From an uncultured Bizionia sp. (GTDB lineage Bacteria > Bacteroidota > Bacteroidia > Flavobacteriales > Flavobacteriaceae), in NCBI GenBank assembly GCA_947496215.1, contig CANMCF010000013.1:62001-126000 (forward strand): a stretch of DNA of 64,000 nt. The letters run 5' to 3'. Of this stretch, positions 56,160-64,000 are shown piece by piece. Under the pieces are notes generated by a model. The model saw nothing but the letters and a program-made list of their open reading frames with translations. It ran no database searches and was not told the DNA's origin. Numbering within the stretch: position 1 is the stretch's first letter; every line of letters begins with the position of its first letter. A program made the translations under genes and the position numbers.

Positions 56160-59100
56160 CTAGTACTTAATCACCTGTCTAATCGTTTTTCGAGACTCGT
56201 TTTCAATTATTAAAAAATAAGCTCCGACTGACAACTCCTTTAGATTTACATCTATTTGATTTGGGGAAACCTGAATAGGTTTGAGTCTATTGTACAACAA
56301 TCGTCCTTGCATATCCACTATTCTCATTTTCACCTCACTTAACACCGTACTACTCTTAATGGTCAGCAAACCACTTGTTGGATTTGGGTATGCCACAAAA
56401 TCTTCGAACGTATTCGAATCTACCGACAATGTCTCCTTTATGTTTATGGTAAAACTTATTGTTTCTGGACCAGTTCCGTCACAATCATTGGTAAATGTTG
56501 CTTGTACTGTCCAGTTTCCTTCCACATTCGTATCTCCATCTACAATATTTGCAAAGTTTACCGTCTCGGTAGTATATGTAGTTCCATTTGGAGCCGTCCA
56601 TAACCAAGTTCCATCAAAAGCCGTTGTAGGCAATCTTAAATCTATGGATGCGCCTTCATCGACATCCAATGTGGCTCCATCTGAAAATGCATTGTACCCA
56701 GCTGCATCGATGTTTATTTCCGTAGCATTCGTCAAATCTGGATTGGTTGCACTTACTGTTACGTTTACCGGTGTTCTGACAGATTCACAACGTCCACCTG
56801 AAGTGGTGATATTCCAATCATAAAAGAAATAGTAATAATCTGGTGCATCTGCTGAATTCCCAGTTATGGAAACTTCACCAGATGGGGACGTTATTGGATA
56901 ACTAACTCCATTGCCTGTAGGTGTTCTTCTCATATTCACCAAAGTTCCCGTTATCCCTATTTGCAACCCATTCCCCTTGGGTACGTTTAAATTCAAATTA
57001 ACCGTTGATATACCCGATGGGATGTTTACAGTTGTAGATGCCACTGTGTTACCTAATGCATCTGTCACAGAAATATCTCTATTCCCTGCACTCATTGCAT
57101 TCATTTGCACCGACTCCAAAACAAAGTCCTGATTTGCATCGAAATACAACGATTGATTGAAAGAATAATCTGCAGCAGTACTTACATCCACCGTATTAAC
57201 TTGTTCAGACACGATCACAGCCGATGTTCCTGCCACGTAATACGTTGTATTCGTTGTTAAGGCTGGAGTCGTATATGATGCTCCTGTTGCTATCTCCGTT
57301 CCTCCTGTCGCTGTTGTATACCATCTATATCCTGTACTCCCCGAAGCATTCAAAATCGTGGAATCATTGGTACAAATGGCTTTGTCATCGGATGTTGGTT
57401 GAGTTGAATCTTCTCCTGTTATCGTAAATGAATATTGAGCTTCCCCACAACCACCTGTCGTAGATATTGTAACCATGTAATCACCAAATTCTGCCGCTGA
57501 AATATTATTTATGGTTGCAATTTGTCCTGTATTTGAATATCCGTTAGGTCCAGTCCAAACATAAGTAGGGCTTGTTCCTGAAGTTACCGTTGATCTCAAT
57601 GATATGCTTTGTCCCGCACATACATCTATGGTAGATCCTTCTTGGTATCCAGCAGCATCCAAATTAATTTCTTGATTTGCAGTCGTTGTTATGCAAGTTG
57701 GCAACGAAGATCTCCAAACCCCTCGTCCATAAGTAGCTGCCGTCAAGGAATTATCAGAAACGCTCACCTCAAGATCTGTAACTATTGTCGTTGGTAGACC
57801 ATTGGAAAACAATTCCCAATTACCATCATCCACAATTCTATATACACCGATGCTCGTTGCCAGATATACTGGATTTTGACTGTGTCCATCTTGGTGTACG
57901 ATATCGTTAAAGAACAAATAAGAATTCGATACAGGCAAATTCCCAGTGATATTGTCAAATGAGGTTCCACCGTCTAGAGATTTAAATACACCTCCACTAG
58001 TAGTCACCCATATTATGTTTTCATTGGTTGTATGAATTCCTATTCCTTTTATGTTTCCTCCAAAAGTATAGCTATCCACAACACTATTTCCTGAATCCGT
58101 ACTTTTCTTCAAAACGGCATCCACCGCAATAAACATATGTGCTTCGTTAGAGGGTGCTATCTCTATTAAATCTGCAGAGGCACCTAAGTTAGCCAAAGTA
58201 TTCCATCCGTTTTCCAAAACATTCAATCTATAAAGCTTGTCATAACCTGCAAAAATTTGTCCTGAGGAATTCGCTATCAAAGGAGTTACCCAGTTCCCTG
58301 ATGCTCCACCTGGCGCATTGACAGATCCAGATCCCGAGCTTCCAGAGTTTGAAGATTTGTAAAGCGCACCTCCACTTTGGATGAACCCATAATACTTATT
58401 GTCGTTTGTAGGGTTTATGCAAGTATCCATTCCATCTGCTCCGTAATAATTCAACCAATTCCCATTGCCATTGTTGTAGGCATGTCCTCCATTGTCTTGT
58501 AATCCTCCGACCATTTTATTTACGTTTGTTGGTGATACTGCCACCTTGTAGAATTGACTGGCTTGAATTCCATCTGTTTTGCTGGTAAAACTACTACCTG
58601 CATTGGTAGACGAATAAATCCCTCCATCCGAGCATACATACATTTCTCCATTGAAAGATCTTATCTGGTGAATGTCCGCATGTGTATATGTGGCACTCGA
58701 AGGAGAACTCCAGTTGTTAAGTTTTGAAAAAGAGGATCCTCCGTTACTGGATTTCCATACATTTAGACAACCTACATATACATCATTTGCATTGGTCGTA
58801 GAAACCCCCAATGCCAAGTCAAACCACGACTGGGTAGATTCCAACACGTCGGTCGATGTATTCCTAGCTGAAAAGGATGTACCACTATTCGTTGATCTGT
58901 ATACTCCTTGGAATGTATTACTCGAAGTCGCGCTCAACAAATACACGTAATCCACATCTGCAGGCGTTACATCTATAACAAACCTTGAGCCTCCCGTAGG
59001 TACACCATTGGTTATTTGACTGAATGTATCTCCCGCATTTGTCGATTTGTAAAACTGATTGGGTGTTACGGCATAGACGGTATTGGGGCTTCCCGGTTTC

Positions 59101-59924
59101 AACTTTATGTCTTTGATGTTTCCTCCCAAAGTCATATTCCAAGTCGCTCCTGAATCTGTGGATTTATAAACACCTCCATTGGTGGCCACCCATAACATAC
59201 TTGAATTGGATGGATTGATATAAATATCATTCATGGAGGATGGTGTATTCCCAGGATTTAAACCTGTTTCTACCCAAGTCGCTCCGCCATCTGTAGACTT
59301 GAAGACCCCAGCACTGGAAGTATCTCCTCCGTCGTCGTCTCCTGTTGCTATGTAAACAATATTTGAGTTAGAGTAATCTATAGCTATGCCAGAAACTCCT
59401 ATTTGCGGCAAATCATCCGTTAAAGGTGTCCAAGTGCTTCCTGCATCCGAAGATTTCCATAACCCTCCAGCTGGTGCTCCAACGTACCAAACATTCGAAT
59501 TGTTTGGATCCACGGCTATGACATTTATTCTTGCTTGCCCGCTAGACCAGGATCCAGTATTGCTGTGCGTATACGGGCCAATGGGCAACCAATTGCTTTG
59601 ATCTGTAAATCTTGCCAAAGATGAATTTTCCTTTGTCAGTTCCCACAAATCCCATTTGTCTTTTTCAGTTGGGAGATGCCCCTCTCCATTGACTTCTTTT
59701 TCCCATATGTACTCAAACCGTTTGAATGGTTTATATCCTGAACCTTTAACAGTTTCGTCTCTTGTACTCCAATACGAATTGAAAGCCTGTTGTACTTCAT
59801 CAAAGGTTGGATTAATACTACCGGAATTTTGTTTTGCTTGTTGCACCCATGGTGCAGACTCGTTGAATTGAGCGTTTGCTGTGCTAAAAACTAGAAGAAA
59901 GCACAAAAGTATTTTAGTTTTCAT
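56160..59924 (-). CDS. giant T9SS-sorted BNR/sortilin-type repeat protein
   Basis: This 1254-residue secreted protein has a signal peptide (MKTKILLCFLLVFSTANAQ). Residues about 110-720 are a beta-propeller-like array of Asp-box/BNR repeats, each with a core like WKSSDAGSTW, FKSTDGGATW, YKSTDSGATW or YRSTNSGTSF, as in sortilin and GH74 xyloglucanases. Catalytic residues cannot be assigned. Ig/PKD-like modules follow (TYVWTGPNGYSNTG; YRWYTTATGGTEIATG), and a C-terminal T9SS sorting domain (VAYPNPTSGLLTI to KTIRQVIKY). It may bind or cleave glycans or act as an adhesin. Two similar BNR blocks and low-complexity Ser/Gly stretches suggest internal duplication. Confidence 0.85.
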   Translation of the reverse strand: MKTKILLCFLLVFSTANAQFNESAPWVQQAKQNSGSINPTFDEVQQAFNSYWSTRDETVKGSGYKPFKRFEYIWEKEVNGEGHLPTEKDKWDLWELTKENSSLARFTDQSNWLPIGPYTHSNTGSWSSGQARINVIAVDPNNSNVWYVGAPAGGLWKSSDAGSTWTPLTDDLPQIGVSGIAIDYSNSNIVYIATGDDDGGDTSSAGVFKSTDGGATWVETGLNPGNTPSSMNDIYINPSNSSMLWVATNGGVYKSTDSGATWNMTLGGNIKDIKLKPGSPNTVYAVTPNQFYKSTNAGDTFSQITNGVPTGGSRFVIDVTPADVDYVYLLSATSSNTFQGVYRSTNSGTSFSARNTSTDVLESTQSWFDLALGVSTTNANDVYVGCLNVWKSSNGGSSFSKLNNWSSPSSATYTHADIHQIRSFNGEMYVCSDGGIYSSTNAGSSFTSKTDGIQASQFYKVAVSPTNVNKMVGGLQDNGGHAYNNGNGNWLNYYGADGMDTCINPTNDNKYYGFIQSGGALYKSSNSGSSGSGSVNAPGGASGNWVTPLIANSSGQIFAGYDKLYRLNVLENGWNTLANLGASADLIEIAPSNEAHMFIAVDAVLKKSTDSGNSVVDSYTFGGNIKGIGIHTTNENIIWVTTSGGVFKSLDGGTSFDNITGNLPVSNSYLFFNDIVHQDGHSQNPVYLATSIGVYRIVDDGNWELFSNGLPTTIVTDLEVSVSDNSLTAATYGRGVWRSSLPTCITTTANQEINLDAAGYQEGSTIDVCAGQSISLRSTVTSGTSPTYVWTGPNGYSNTGQIATINNISAAEFGDYMVTISTTGGCGEAQYSFTITGEDSTQPTSDDKAICTNDSTILNASGSTGYRWYTTATGGTEIATGASYTTPALTTNTTYYVAGTSAVIVSEQVNTVDVSTAADYSFNQSLYFDANQDFVLESVQMNAMSAGNRDISVTDALGNTVASTTVNIPSGISTVNLNLNVPKGNGLQIGITGTLVNMRRTPTGNGVSYPITSPSGEVSITGNSADAPDYYYFFYDWNITTSGGRCESVRTPVNVTVSATNPDLTNATEINIDAAGYNAFSDGATLDVDEGASIDLRLPTTAFDGTWLWTAPNGTTYTTETVNFANIVDGDTNVEGNWTVQATFTNDCDGTGPETISFTINIKETLSVDSNTFEDFVAYPNPTSGLLTIKSSTVLSEVKMRIVDMQGRLLYNRLKPIQVSPNQIDVNLKELSVGAYFLIIENESRKTIRQVIKY

Positions 59925-60147
59925 AATTATTAAATTAAGGGTTTTCTATAATTATTGAAATGAGGCGTTCGAATTTACAAAAAACTAATTAAAATTTAAT
60001 CATTTCTTCTTCTATTAAAAATTAATAATCTATAATTCAAAACCATAAAACGCACTCAAGCTTCTGTTCATTTAACTTTCCCTAGATTTCAAGTTCTTTT
60101 ATTAAACCTTTTATATCATTCCCTGTCTAAATGATAAATTCAAAGAA

Positions 60148-61242
60148 ATGGCTTTAATTTTAAAACGCACATCCTTTTTATTCTTTCTAATTACCTTGGT
60201 ACTATGCTGTACCTCCAATGAGGCTGTTGACTACATGGAGCCAAAAACAACTTCATTATACTTCCCTCCAATAGATGCCAATGAATGGGAAACGATTTCT
60301 CCAGTGGCTCTAGAATGGAACACTTTCAACTTACAAGTGTTGTTAGATTTTTTAAATGAAAAGAAAACTAAGGCCTTCATTGTCCTTAAAAATGGTAAAA
60401 TAGCTATTGAATGGTATGGAAACGATGCAGATGAAAGCACCAATCTAACATGGTATTCTGCAGGAAAGACATTGTCTGCCTTTATGATGGGAATTGCACA
60501 ACAAGAAGGCTTTTTGGATATAGACAACTCCTCTCAAGGTTATTTTGGGAATGGCTGGTCCAGTCTTACGAATGGTCAAGAGTCCAACATTACCATAAAG
60601 CAACATATGACGATGACTACCGGATTGGATCATACGGTTGTAGACCTTAATTACCACGATAGTGATTGCCTGCACTATTTAAATTCACCGGATAGTTTTT
60701 GGTATTATCACAATGCCTCCTATACGTTGACTCAAAGTATCATTGAAGGCGCTACAACGACAAGTTTCAATACTTATTTCAATGACCAATTGAAATATAG
60801 AATTGGAATGCAAGGGACTTGGCTCAACTTAGGTTACAACAAGGTATACTTCAGCAATGCAAGAAGTATGGCTCGTTTTGGTCTCTTGAATTTAAACAAG
60901 GGCATATGGGGCGACACTGCTATTTTAAATGATTTGAATTATATATCAAAAATGACAGATACTTCTCAAAACCTAAACAAGGCCTATGGCTATCTATGGT
61001 GGTTAAATGGCAAAGAGAGCTTCAGAGTCCCAGGGTCTACATTGGAATTCCCAGGAAAATTGATACCTAACGCACCTAATGACTTATTTGCCGGTCTTGG
61101 CAAAAACGATCAAAAACTCTACATCGTTCCCAGTAAAGGCCTAGTGATTGTACGTTTGGGCAACAATACTGGAGAAACCTTGTTGGGTCCCAGTAGCTTT
61201 GACAACGAGCTATGGGAAAAAATTAATTCGGTTATAAATTAA
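60148..61242 (+). CDS. lipoprotein serine hydrolase (beta-lactamase/class C-like)
   Basis: This 364-residue protein has a lipoprotein signal (SFLFFLITLVLCCTSN). It has the beta-lactamase-family fold: the SxxK motif is WYSAGKTLSAF (Ser about 109) and the Tyr-x-Asn motif is probably WYYHNASYTL (about 187-196). It resembles EstB/penicillin-binding-like serine hydrolases more than true beta-lactamases. Its stop overlaps the convergent SRPBCC stop by 4 bases. The 220-base gap before it holds no clear -7 box. Confidence 0.85.
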   Translation: MALILKRTSFLFFLITLVLCCTSNEAVDYMEPKTTSLYFPPIDANEWETISPVALEWNTFNLQVLLDFLNEKKTKAFIVLKNGKIAIEWYGNDADESTNLTWYSAGKTLSAFMMGIAQQEGFLDIDNSSQGYFGNGWSSLTNGQESNITIKQHMTMTTGLDHTVVDLNYHDSDCLHYLNSPDSFWYYHNASYTLTQSIIEGATTTSFNTYFNDQLKYRIGMQGTWLNLGYNKVYFSNARSMARFGLLNLNKGIWGDTAILNDLNYISKMTDTSQNLNKAYGYLWWLNGKESFRVPGSTLEFPGKLIPNAPNDLFAGLGKNDQKLYIVPSKGLVIVRLGNNTGETLLGPSSFDNELWEKINSVIN

Positions 61243-61667
61243 TTACGTTCTTCAAAAGGAATTACCGTTCCTTTTTCCAGATAGTCTTTCAACCCCTTTA
61301 AAAGCATTGCCCAACAAAATGAACTGTGCCTATAATGATGGTTGTTCTCTTGCCAATTCCTATGCTCGAATTCAAGAAGTGTCCCCTTTTCTACTTCTTT
61401 TAAATGAAAGCCAAAGGTCGTCGGTTCCCAATCTGCATCGGATTTTGTCATTTTCAAATAAAAAGACTCATTCTCTTTTACTTCTGAGACCTTACAATAC
61501 CAATTGTACGCATCAGTAAAGTTCAAATTATATTCTGTATTCAATCTTGGTTCACCTGAAGACTTCAAAGTCCACCAATTATCAAGATGCTCGGGGCTGG
61601 TCACAGCTTCGAAAACAGCTTGTTTTGATGCTTCTATCGTAAAACTATGGTGTATGTCATATGCCAT
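61239..61667 (-). CDS. SRPBCC (START/AHSA1-like) domain protein
   Basis: This 142-residue single-domain protein has the SRPBCC helix-grip fold pattern: IHHSFTIEASKQAVFEAVTS (about 5-24), PEHLDNWWT, and FGFHLKEVEKGTLLEFEHRN in the C-terminal half. The family binds small hydrophobic ligands or assists Hsp90-like chaperones. There is no signal peptide, so it is cytoplasmic. The start overlaps the end of the small membrane protein gene by 11 bases, so the pair is co-transcribed. Confidence 0.85.
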   Translation of the reverse strand: MAYDIHHSFTIEASKQAVFEAVTSPEHLDNWWTLKSSGEPRLNTEYNLNFTDAYNWYCKVSEVKENESFYLKMTKSDADWEPTTFGFHLKEVEKGTLLEFEHRNWQENNHHYRHSSFCWAMLLKGLKDYLEKGTVIPFEERN

Positions 61668-61998
61668 GAGGATTAAAGGTATTTATTAATTCATGAATAT
61701 TTCCACGAAATAGGTAATAGACCATTAAAATACTAAAAACCATGATTATTTCATATTCTTTGTACTTCTCATATTTGATATTTCTATAGCTCAAAACGCC
61801 CAATACCAAGAATATTGGTGCCAACAGATATGTTGGAAACCTGACATAATCTATTAAATATCTTGGAATTAACGGATTGGATAGATTAATATCTATTGTA
61901 AAATATGAAACAGTCAAACTTATGAACTGGATACAAGAAACCACAAAAGACAAGGTATTTAGAATTCTCAACCCTCTTTTCTTGATGTGGCTTGGCAT
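61657..61998 (-). CDS. small membrane protein of unknown function
   Basis: This 113-residue protein has three predicted membrane helices (LNTLSFVVSCIQFISLTVSY about 14-33; FPTYLLAPIFLVLGVLSY about 53-70; IIMVFSILMVYYLF about 84-97). I do not recognise a family. It overlaps the SRPBCC gene by 11 bases and lies 34 bases downstream of ftsY on the same strand. The coupling to SRPBCC is the main support for it being real. Confidence 0.65.
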   Translation of the reverse strand: MPSHIKKRGLRILNTLSFVVSCIQFISLTVSYFTIDINLSNPLIPRYLIDYVRFPTYLLAPIFLVLGVLSYRNIKYEKYKEYEIIMVFSILMVYYLFRGNIHELINTFNPHGI

Positions 61999-62032
61999 AA
62001 CATATTTTTTAGAATCTCTACTTATAGGCTTT

Positions 62033-63007
62033 CTATTTGAAGAAAGAATCCACGAACTCGTATTTATTGAATACTTGCAAGTCCTCTATACCTTCGCCCA
62101 CTCCTATGTATTTTACTGGAATTTGGAATTGATCACTTATTCCTATGACCACTCCTCCCTTTGCTGTTCCATCGAGTTTTGTAACAGCCAATGAGGTCAC
62201 TTCTGTAGCTGCCGTGAATTGCTTGGCTTGCTCGAAGGCATTTTGTCCTGTTGATCCATCCAACACCAATAAAACGTCGTGTGGTGCATCTCCTATTACT
62301 TTTTGCATCACGCGTTTCACCTTTGTCAACTCATTCATCAAGTTGATTTTATTGTGCAGACGACCTGCCGTATCTATTATGATAACATCTGCGTCTTGGG
62401 ATACTCCGGATTCCAAGGCGTCGAAAGCAACACTTGCGGGGTCACTTCCCATTTCTTGACGTATCATCGGGACATCTACCCTATCTGCCCAGACTTGCAA
62501 TTGATCTATTGCTGCTGCTCTAAAGGTATCTGCTGCTCCCAGAACCACCTTTAGTCCTTGCTTTTTGAATTGATGTGCCAACTTCCCGATTGTCGTTGTC
62601 TTGCCTACTCCATTTACACCTACCACCATCAATACATATGGAGTTTTTGTTCCATCGGCTTGTTTTGGCAATTGTGGCACTACATAGTCTGTCTCTTCTC
62701 CCGAGTTCGTCTCTGATAGCAAACCTGCTATTTCCTCACGAAGTATCTTGTTAAGCTCATCGGTTCCCAAATATTTGTCTTTGGCTACTCGCGCTTCTAT
62801 TCTTTCTATTACCTTCAACGTTGTATTTACTCCTACATCACTGGATACCAATACCTCTTCGAGGTTATCCAAGACATCATCGTCTACTTTGGATTTCCCT
62901 GCTACTGCCTTGCTTAATTTCCCTAGAAAGCTTGTGCTTGTTTTTTCCAAGCCCTTGTCCAAGGTTTCTTTTTTCTCTGAGGAAAATATTTTTTTGAAAA
63001 AGCTCAT
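62033..63007 (-). CDS. ftsY: signal recognition particle receptor FtsY
   Basis: FtsY docks SRP-bound ribosomes at the membrane. The 324-residue protein has an N domain (about 20-110) and a GTPase G domain: P-loop VVGVNGVGKTTTIGKLAHQF (about 126-145), ADTFRAAAIDQL (about 158-169), IIDTAGRL (about 208-215) and TKLDGTAKGG (about 264-273). The acidic A domain of E. coli FtsY is absent; the N-terminus starts MSFFKKIFSSEKKETLDKGL, a short amphipathic anchor. Synteny with rpmB, rpmG and DUF4295 upstream is typical of Bacteroidota. Confidence 0.96.
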   Translation of the reverse strand: MSFFKKIFSSEKKETLDKGLEKTSTSFLGKLSKAVAGKSKVDDDVLDNLEEVLVSSDVGVNTTLKVIERIEARVAKDKYLGTDELNKILREEIAGLLSETNSGEETDYVVPQLPKQADGTKTPYVLMVVGVNGVGKTTTIGKLAHQFKKQGLKVVLGAADTFRAAAIDQLQVWADRVDVPMIRQEMGSDPASVAFDALESGVSQDADVIIIDTAGRLHNKINLMNELTKVKRVMQKVIGDAPHDVLLVLDGSTGQNAFEQAKQFTAATEVTSLAVTKLDGTAKGGVVIGISDQFQIPVKYIGVGEGIEDLQVFNKYEFVDSFFK

Positions 63008-63073
63008 TTGTCTTTTTTATTGTTTTTTATCGATGTCACTCTTTGTAAAGACACATCCAATTTATCTAAATGC

Positions 63074-63198
63074 GCGTTAAGGATTAAACAACTTGTTTGA
63101 GTTCTCATTAAATTGTCAGCGATTTTATTACCTACAATGTCCAAAGTCTCAATTTAAAAAAGCGAGTTGTGAAAGCCTGCCCCTTTAGGGTAACGCCC
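63074..63198 (-). repeat. dispersed element, copy B (GGGCGTTA...TAACGC ends)
   Basis: Read on the minus strand this starts GGGCGTTACCC and ends AATCCTTAACGC, matching both ends of copy A at 28921-29022; the preceding ATTT is also shared. It sits in the 403-base gap between the DUF4295 terminator and ftsY. The rest of the gap shows no gene. Confidence 0.6.
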
Positions 63199-63348
63199 AA
63201 ATTATCAATAACAATAGTCAAGCCTAAATAGGGAAACTGAAAAATTGTCATGAATCTGGGTATAAAGAAAAAGAATATTTTTTAAATACACTTTACCCTT
63301 GCGTAAAAAAGATTTTCACTTTCCGTTAAAAATGGGCTAGGGCAAAAC

Positions 63349-63386
63349 ATAAAAACAAAAAGCTGCTTTTAAATAAAAGCAGCTTT
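63349..63386 (-). terminator. terminator of the rpmB-rpmG-DUF4295 operon
   Basis: Perfect 12-bp arms (AAAGCTGCTTTT / AAAAGCAGCTTT) with a 4-base loop are followed on the minus strand by a T-rich tail, 25 bases past the DUF4295 stop. Confidence 0.82.
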
Positions 63387-63410
63387 GTAATATTTTATAG
63401 TAGTAATAAC

Positions 63411-63563
63411 TTATTTCTTTTTCAAGAAATCGTTTACTAAGTCTGGTGCCATAATGGATTCAACAAACATATAAGCTCCTGTTTTTGGAGATTTTACCAT
63501 TTTTATCGCTTTAGATAAACGTTTGGATCCTGTTTGTAACGATGCTACTGATTTCTTTGCCAT
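63411..63563 (-). CDS. DUF4295 family protein
   Basis: This 50-residue basic protein (MAKKSVASLQTGSKRLSKAI) ends VNDFLKKK. DUF4295 is a short, highly conserved Bacteroidota protein encoded next to ribosomal proteins L28 and L33; a ribosome-associated role is likely but unproven. It is 43 bases downstream of rpmG and is followed by a strong terminator, after which ftsY is transcribed separately or by read-through. Confidence 0.93.
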   Translation of the reverse strand: MAKKSVASLQTGSKRLSKAIKMVKSPKTGAYMFVESIMAPDLVNDFLKKK

Positions 63564-63606
63564 AATTCTATATATTTGATATTTTCAAAAAAGCGAAAAT
63601 CTCTAA

Positions 63607-63789
63607 TTATTTAATTTCTTTGTGAACAGTCATTTTCTTTAAGATTGGATTAAATTTCTTTATTTCCATTCTGTCCGGAGTATTCTTTTTGTTTTTTGTC
63701 GTAATATAACGAGAAGTTCCTGGTTTACCAGTTGCTTTGTGCTCAGTGCACTCCAATATCACTTGTATTCTATTTCCTTTCTTTGCCAT
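63607..63789 (-). CDS. rpmG: 50S ribosomal protein L33
   Basis: This 60-residue large-subunit protein is identified by [20 protein letters not shown] at the N-terminus and [20 protein letters not shown] in the middle. It lacks the CxxC pairs of zinc-ribbon L33 forms (the only Cys is at about 14), so it is the zinc-free C- version. It lies 28 bases downstream of rpmB in the usual Bacteroidota order. Confidence 0.96.
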   Translation of the reverse strand: MAKKGNRIQVILECTEHKATGKPGTSRYITTKNKKNTPDRMEIKKFNPILKKMTVHKEIK

Positions 63790-63817
63790 TTCTTTATTTC
63801 TTTAAGCTTTTTGGCTA

Positions 63818-64000
63818 TTATTTTAAAAATCCTTTAGACTTAGCATCCTTAAGTGCTGCAGCGATTCCAATCTTGTTGATTGTTTTAAGAGCAGATGTAG
63901 ATACTTTTAAAGTTATCCATTTGTCTTCTTCAGCAATAAAGAAACGTTTTTTTATTAAGTTCACGTTGAATTTACGCTTCGTTCTATTCTTTGCGTGAGA
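63818..64000 (-). CDS. rpmB: 50S ribosomal protein L28 (C-terminal part)
   Basis: The window ends inside this gene; 60 C-terminal residues are visible, from SHAKNRTKRKFNVNLIKKR to AALKDAKSKGFLK. Typical L28 is about 78 residues, so roughly 18 N-terminal residues and the promoter lie outside. SHAKNRTKR and WITLKVSTSALKTI identify the protein. It heads the rpmB-rpmG-DUF4295 unit. Confidence 0.95.
   Translation of the reverse strand, partial: SHAKNRTKRKFNVNLIKKRFFIAEEDKWITLKVSTSALKTINKIGIAAALKDAKSKGFLK

Noticed and set aside
60148-61242. Serine hydrolase as a beta-lactamase resistance gene
   Set aside because: It is a lipoprotein with an EstB/PBP-like layout; no resistance-type motif set or context supports that call.

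Overview
The window reads as chromosome from a marine-type member of the Flavobacteriaceae (Bacteroidota). The grounds are low GC, -7 promoter boxes of the TAnnTTTG type with A-rich leaders instead of strong Shine-Dalgarno sites, four secreted proteins ending in type IX secretion (T9SS) sorting domains, and phylum-typical gene neighbourhoods such as rpmB-rpmG-DUF4295-ftsY. No rRNA, tRNA, CRISPR array, integrase or complete insertion sequence was recognised.

Layout. 1-2140: the start of an exopolysaccharide export operon on the minus strand (Wza-like lipoprotein, then a Wzc/Wzz-like protein cut by the window edge). 2216-9670: plus-strand genes for an ABC-F ATPase with TTG start, a methyltransferase, a PduO-type cobalamin adenosyltransferase, a small DUF2795 protein and SecA. 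9826-14371: a translationally coupled pair of secreted proteins of unknown role, an uncertain small plus-strand transcription unit, and a lipoprotein. 14608-14716: a perfect 34-bp inverted repeat in the gap before an orphan histidine kinase (14875). 16585-19355: an ECF sigma factor, its probable anti-sigma factor and a repeat-rich exported protein. 19526-24237: a DUF2911 protein, MeaB, a lipoprotein, a 7-helix membrane protein, a histidine kinase and a LuxR-type regulator. 24234-28908: an epimerase and a polyprenyl-sugar/lipid A style cassette (GT2, doubled LAB_N protein, ArnT-like GT39, PAP2 phosphatase). 29024-37440: a small acidic protein, a MATE transporter, an M14 carboxypeptidase, then MnmA, an S8 protease and a nitronate monooxygenase-like enzyme. 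37731-48424: mostly housekeeping genes (yidC, pyrG, guaA, bshC) with MORN, DUF3820, DUF922 and LysM proteins. 48523-55999: an esterase, a carboxypeptidase-regulatory-like protein, an AraC regulator, rimO, an amidase and a decayed lipoprotein gene. 56160-64000: a very large BNR-repeat T9SS protein, a serine hydrolase, SRPBCC and small membrane proteins, ftsY, DUF4295, rpmG and partial rpmB.

How the genes fit together. Much of the window serves the envelope: SecA, FtsY and YidC deliver proteins to or across the inner membrane, T9SS cargo is exported to the surface, and Wza/Wzc and the GT2-LAB_N-GT39-PAP2 group build or decorate surface glycans or lipid A. MeaB and the cobalamin adenosyltransferase both point to an adenosylcobalamin-dependent methylmalonyl-CoA mutase elsewhere in the genome. 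BshC indicates bacillithiol as the low-molecular-weight thiol.

The least ordinary items are the 34-bp perfect inverted repeat; two dispersed copies of an element with GGGCGTTA/TAACGC ends (28921-29022 and 63074-63198); several promoters placed so close to the ATG that the mRNA should be leaderless; a pseudogene with three separate lesions; a kinase-regulator pair overlapping a 7-helix protein; and the glycan cassette.
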